DNA of 64,000 nucleotides. Origin: Streptomyces roseofulvus (GTDB lineage Bacteria; Actinomycetota; Actinomycetes; Streptomycetales; Streptomycetaceae). The notes under the pieces were generated by a model. The model saw nothing but the letters and a program-made list of their open reading frames with translations. It was not told the DNA's origin and did not search any database. The position numbers and the translations under genes are program-made. Below, piece by piece: positions 60,781 to 64,000 of this stretch (positions are counted from its first letter, which is position 1; each line of letters opens with the position of its first letter). The DNA is taken from the NCBI RefSeq assembly GCF_039534915.1, contig NZ_BAAAWE010000001.1, positions 5,394,001 to 5,458,000 on the forward strand, given 5' to 3'.

Positions 60781-61101
60781 ATGGGCGAGGAGACCCCCCG
60801 CACGCTGAGGGACCCGCTGGCCGCGCCGCCCTGCTCGGCCTGCGGACGCCCCCGCGCCACCGTCGCCACCCGGCACAAGGTCCTCGGGGCCTGGGTGCCG
60901 GAGTGGAAGGTGCAGCCGTGCCGCAACCCCGACTGCCCGCTCTTCGAGGCGCCCGCCCCGGACGGCGCGGAAGCCACCGAGGCGCCCGCCCCGGATGCCA
61001 CGCAAGCCACCCAGGTGCCCGCCCCGGACGGCACGGAAGCCACTACCACGCAGGTCACCGGCAAGAACGGCGAGAACGGGAGAAGTCCGGCCCCTGGGTG
61101 A
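60781..61101 (+). CDS. small zinc-ribbon-like protein with C-terminal Ala/Pro repeats
   Basis: 106 residues. A Cys pair (CSACGRPR) and a second pair (CRNPDCPLF) form a zinc-ribbon-like N-terminal half. The C-terminal half has repeated APAPDGxEAT units, three imperfect copies, encoded by repeated DNA (about 60948-61040). Function unknown. ATG 60781 has GGAGG upstream but very close. Confidence 0.6.
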   Translation: MGEETPRTLRDPLAAPPCSACGRPRATVATRHKVLGAWVPEWKVQPCRNPDCPLFEAPAPDGAEATEAPAPDATQATQVPAPDGTEATTTQVTGKNGENGRSPAPG

Positions 61102-61143
61102 CCGGCCGCGCGCCGGAGCCGGTCATACCGCTACAGTCCGCGC

Positions 61144-61563
61144 ATGTCATCGGAGTCGACAGAAGTCTGGACCGGTTGGTACCGGGACCGCCGCGGTGCG
61201 GAAGCGATCGTCATCACGGCCGACGGCGGGCGGGTGACCGTCCGCGTCAGGGGAATCGAGTACACGGGCGCGAGCTTCGCCGCGCTCACTGCCGCCGGCG
61301 AGGGCGGGGAAGCCCTCACCGGCTGCGTGCTGGAGTGGGACCTGCCGCTTCCCGTCGTCACCGACGGCGCCGCCCAACAGGCCACGCTCAGCTGCCTGCT
61401 CACCCTCGGCGAGCGCGCCGACCTCAGCCTGACCCTGCACTACGGGGGCACCGCCTTCGAGGCGGTCGTCGCCGGCGGCGACTTCGAGGGCGCGCTGGCC
61501 CGGCTGCGCCGCCAGCTCCCCGACGGCGCCGACTTCGGCCGGCGGCTCCTGTCGGCCGTGTGA
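61144..61563 (+). CDS. hypothetical protein
   Basis: 139 residues. A beta-rich protein with no transmembrane segment or catalytic motif. ATG 61144 has a -10-like TACAGT six bases upstream and no ribosome site, suggesting a leaderless mRNA. The strong third-position G/C supports it being a real gene. Family not recognised. Confidence 0.65.
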   Translation: MSSESTEVWTGWYRDRRGAEAIVITADGGRVTVRVRGIEYTGASFAALTAAGEGGEALTGCVLEWDLPLPVVTDGAAQQATLSCLLTLGERADLSLTLHYGGTAFEAVVAGGDFEGALARLRRQLPDGADFGRRLLSAV

Positions 61564-61611
61564 CGACGGGGCCCGGCAGCCCCGTCGGTCCCGTCGGTCC
61601 CGTCCGCCCCG

Positions 61612-62259
61612 TCAGTCCTTGAAGGCGGAAGCGAGCCCGTAACGCCACAACTGGTCGACGCGGGCCCGCTCCTGGGCGTTCGGGGTGGCGTTCTGGCAGG
61701 ACGTACCGGGACCGCCGCCCGACATCAGCTCGCTGCACGGACCGCTGTAGTGGTCCGGAAGGCCGAGCACGTGCCCGGTCTCGTGGGCGGTCACCCGGGT
61801 GGAGTTGTACTGCTGGTTCTGCCGGTAGTCGAGGAAGATGTAGCCGCTCCCGTGGCCGTCGGTGCTCGCGTACGAGCCCCGGGAGTCGTTCCCCTCGTAG
61901 TAGCGGAAGTCCGGGTTGCTGCCCTCGACGAGCCGCACGTTCACCACCGAGCTGTTCCATATCTGGGTGGAACGGGCGATCTGGGTGCGGAAGCTGGGGG
62001 CGTTGGCCGCGCTGTAGACGACCGTGACGGCCGCGGTGGCGCTCGGGTTCGCGGCCCGCTTCTTCGCCACCGACGTCATGACGGCGTCGAAGAACGCCTG
62101 GTTCGCCCGGGCCTCCTCGGCCGAACCGGCGTAGCCGGCATACGCCTTCGCGGCGGTGTCGGGCGCGGCGCCGGCCGGCGCCGCGGCACCGAGCGCGACC
62201 GCGAGACCGAGGCCGAGGGCGGCGGTCAGGGTACGGGTGAGGACCTTGGGGTGTCGCAT
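61612..62259 (-). CDS. snpA: snapalysin, secreted small neutral metalloprotease
   Basis: 215 residues. Signal peptide of ~32 residues (LTAALGLGLAVALGAAAPAGAA) and a propeptide precede the M7 metalloprotease domain with the zinc motif HETGHVLGLPDH (His159, Glu160, His163, Asp169). The protease degrades proteins outside the cell. AGGAGGAG precedes ATG 62259. Divergent from its LysR activator snpR. Confidence 0.95.
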   Translation of the reverse strand: MRHPKVLTRTLTAALGLGLAVALGAAAPAGAAPDTAAKAYAGYAGSAEEARANQAFFDAVMTSVAKKRAANPSATAAVTVVYSAANAPSFRTQIARSTQIWNSSVVNVRLVEGSNPDFRYYEGNDSRGSYASTDGHGSGYIFLDYRQNQQYNSTRVTAHETGHVLGLPDHYSGPCSELMSGGGPGTSCQNATPNAQERARVDQLWRYGLASAFKD

Positions 62260-62447
62260 GGGGGGCTCCTCCTGATCGGGGTCGGGAGAGAGTCTCGGGG
62301 CCCGCGAGCCCGCGGGGAAGAATGCCACTCCCCGATAACACGACCGCATCACCCCCTTACCTGTTCTCCAATTGACGTGATTTTCAGGGCAGTTGAGCGG
62401 ATCCGGGCGTCTGGTGCGAGACCGGAACCCCGCCCTACGCTCGGTCC

Positions 62448-63425
62448 ATGGAGCTGGAGGTGAGACACCTGCGCGCGCTCTGCGCCATCGCGGACACGGG
62501 CAGCCTGCACAAGGCGGCCCGGCAGCTCGGCATGAGCCAGCCCTCCCTGACCACCCAGCTGCGCCGCATCGAGAACGCGCTCGGCGCCGAGCTCTTCGCC
62601 CGGGGCCGTACCGGCTGCCGCCCCACCGCGCTCGGCCGCTCCGTCCTCACCCGCGCCCGGCCCCTCGTCGACGGCATGGCCGCGCTGGTCACCGAGACCC
62701 GCGCCGAGGCGGCCCGCGCCGACGGCCCCCGGCTCCGCGTCGGCTCCACCGCGAGCCGGGCCCTGCCGGGCTGGCTCCGGCGGCTGCGCGCCCGCTTCCC
62801 CGGCACCGACGTCGGGCTGCGCGTCGACGTCTCGGCGCGGACGCTGCTGCGCGAGGTGGCGGCCGGCCGCCTGGACGTGGCCTTCGTCCACGAGGTCGAG
62901 GGCAGCCCCCTGCGCGTCCCCGAGGGCCTGGAGCACCGCCTCCTCGTCGCCCGCGAGCCCCAGTTCGTCTCCCTCTCGCCGGCCCACCCCGCCGCCGCCC
63001 GTCCCGTGGTGGACCTCGCGGACCTGGCCCGCGACCACTGGATGGTCGACCCGGCCGTCGACGGCGAATGGGACGGGTTACGCCGCGTCCTGACGGCCGC
63101 CGGGATCGACCCGCCCCTCCTCCACGGCGACTACCACACGGCAGCCTCCCTCATCGCGCTCGGCGAGGCGGTGGCCCCCTGCCAGCCGACCTCGGTCCCC
63201 CGAGAGGACCTGGCGGTCCGCCCGCTCCGCGGCGACCCCCTCGCCGTCCGCCTCCTCCTCTACGCCCGCCCCACCACCCCCCTGACCCCCCTCCACGCCA
63301 CCCTCGCCGAGGCCTACCGCGAAGCCGCCCACCGCGCACCCCCCTACCGCGCCTGGCTCCACGCCGGCGGCACGGCACCCCCCTGCCTCCCCGGCACGGA
63401 CGGGGGGCGGGCCGGTCGTCAGTGA
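62448..63425 (+). CDS. snpR: LysR-family activator of the snapalysin gene
   Basis: 325 residues. N-terminal LysR helix-turn-helix (GSLHKAARQLGMSQPSLTTQLRRIE) and a LysR substrate domain. In other Streptomyces the equivalent gene activates snpA. ATG 62448 has a -10-like TACGCT six bases upstream (leaderless). The C-terminal ~40 residues are Ala/Pro-rich. The end overlaps a broken Lrp-like fragment on the other strand. Confidence 0.92.
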   Translation: MELEVRHLRALCAIADTGSLHKAARQLGMSQPSLTTQLRRIENALGAELFARGRTGCRPTALGRSVLTRARPLVDGMAALVTETRAEAARADGPRLRVGSTASRALPGWLRRLRARFPGTDVGLRVDVSARTLLREVAAGRLDVAFVHEVEGSPLRVPEGLEHRLLVAREPQFVSLSPAHPAAARPVVDLADLARDHWMVDPAVDGEWDGLRRVLTAAGIDPPLLHGDYHTAASLIALGEAVAPCQPTSVPREDLAVRPLRGDPLAVRLLLYARPTTPLTPLHATLAEAYREAAHRAPPYRAWLHAGGTAPPCLPGTDGGRAGRQ

Positions 63426-63538
63426 GGGGCGACGGGACCGCGGTAAGGGAGGGTCTGGCTGTAGACGACGCTCGTGGTGGTGCTGCCGAAGCCGGCGAGT
63501 TCGTCCATGAGGGTCTCCAGGTGTTCCATGGAGGTCGC
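63419..63538 (-). pseudogene. 3' remnant of an Lrp/AsnC-like regulator gene
   Basis: About 36 residues ending in a stop at 63419-63421 (HLETLMDELAGFGSTTTSV...), resembling an Lrp/AsnC C-terminus. No helix-turn-helix or upstream part exists beyond ~63538. It overlaps the end of snpR. The break coincides with the start of the plus-strand fragment below, within a shared CCATGG. Confidence 0.55.
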
Positions 63539-63800
63539 GGTCCTGCGGCGGCACGCACTGCCGGGGTTCGCGCCCCGCATCGCCCTGCGCGTCACCGGCG
63601 CACCGGTCGCGGCCCCCGACCGGCCCGCCGGCGTCGGCACCCTCGACCAGATCCTCGACGATCTCGACCAGCTGCGCCTGCTGGGCGCGGACACGGTCGT
63701 CCTCGACCCCTACCACGGAGATCCGGAGGAGACCCGCCGGCCCGACGCGGCGTGGCGGGCGCTCACCCTCGTGGCCACCCACTGGAGCACTCGATCATGA
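63530..63800 (+). pseudogene. 3' remnant of an F420/LLM-class oxidoreductase gene
   Basis: About 89 residues resembling only the C-terminus of LLM-class flavin/F420-dependent oxidoreductases (TLDQILDDLDQLRLLGADTVVLDPYHGDPEETRRP). The N-terminal two thirds of the barrel are missing. Its stop overlaps the deaminase start (ATGA), so translational coupling of the old operon survives. Confidence 0.55.
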
Positions 63801-64000
63801 TCACCTCGGCCGAAGAGGCCCTGCTGCGGCGCGCCATCGGCATCGCCGCCCGGGCGGTCGCCCTGGGCGACGCGCCGTACGGTTCCCTCCTGGCCGGCCC
63901 GGACGGCGCCGTGCTCGCGGAGGCCCACAACACGGTCCGGCGGGACGACGACATCACCGCCCACCCCGAGCTGAAACTCGCCCGCTGGGCGGCCCGCGAA
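63797..64000 (+). CDS. nucleoside/cytidine deaminase-like protein, 5' part
   Basis: The first 68 residues only; the gene runs off the window. It starts in a typical deaminase manner (LLRRAIGIAARAVALGDAPYGSLL) and reaches TAHPELKLAR, the zinc-ligand region where HAE or HPE is expected. It probably belongs to the guanine/tRNA-adenosine deaminase superfamily. ATG 63797 overlaps the preceding stop. Confidence 0.8.
   Translation, partial: MITSAEEALLRRAIGIAARAVALGDAPYGSLLAGPDGAVLAEAHNTVRRDDDITAHPELKLARWAARE

Noticed and set aside
1..64000. CRISPR arrays, insertion sequences, or PKS/NRPS genes
   Set aside because: No regularly spaced repeats, transposase-like frames or megasynthase motifs were seen anywhere in the window.

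Overview
The window is chromosomal DNA from a Streptomyces. The evidence is very high G+C with G/C in nearly every third codon position, GTG/TTG starts, long stem-loop terminators without T runs, and gene sets typical of the genus: sigR-rsrA, dasR-dasABCD-nagB, wblE, a sigH-type sigma factor with its anti-sigma factor, eshA and snpA/snpR. From memory, the order resembles the conserved core around SCO5182-SCO5260 of S. coelicolor. I had no alignment to confirm this.

Layout. 0-8 kb: 3' end of a PDZ/Lon-type protease, a PPA1309-like gene, a large UPF0182 membrane protein, two identical initiator tRNA genes flanking a Sel1-repeat gene, and a PerR-like Fur regulator. 8-15 kb: a CBS protein, hisN, a TetR gene overlapping tail-to-tail with an SMR exporter gene, rsgA-aroA, an M50 protease, a SRAP protein and a hydrolase. 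14.5-20.3 kb: sigR-rsrA with an autoregulatory promoter, two HD-domain membrane proteins, a TPR protein and peptide deformylase. 20.3-27.6 kb: nrdA-nrdB behind a cobalamin riboswitch, a GNAT gene, an SSS symporter with its small partner, and a LuxR-type regulator.

27.7-39 kb is the most accessory-looking part. It has an aldo/keto reductase gene with DasR-like sites upstream, then a tightly coupled seven-gene plus-strand operon: GT2, flippase-like protein, class III aminotransferase, extended SDR, UbiA-type polyprenyl-phosphate phosphoribosyltransferase, second GT2, and a membrane-anchored EEP phosphatase. A paralogous EEP gene lies divergently upstream. A SARP regulator, a small gene with an apparent CTG start and a short secreted peptide follow on the minus strand. 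The operon looks like a dedicated lipid-linked pentose or amino-sugar pathway that I cannot assign to a described system.

39-49.7 kb is the chitin/GlcNAc control locus: dasR, dasABC (chitobiose ABC importer), dasD (GH3) and nagB, with DasR operators at dasA, at nagB and before a PdtaS-like sensor kinase. 49.8-57.2 kb: wblE, a diacylglycerol kinase, the prsH-like/sigH pair, a UBP zinc finger protein, a Na+/H+ antiporter, a D-cysteine desulfhydrase-like enzyme and an amidase. 57.5-60 kb: EshA, a Family 2B encapsulin shell protein with an internal cyclic-nucleotide-binding-like domain, followed by a polyprenyl synthase that is its probable cargo. 60-64 kb: a DHFR-like protein, small proteins, snpA/snpR, a junction with two broken gene ends, and the start of a deaminase gene that runs off the window.
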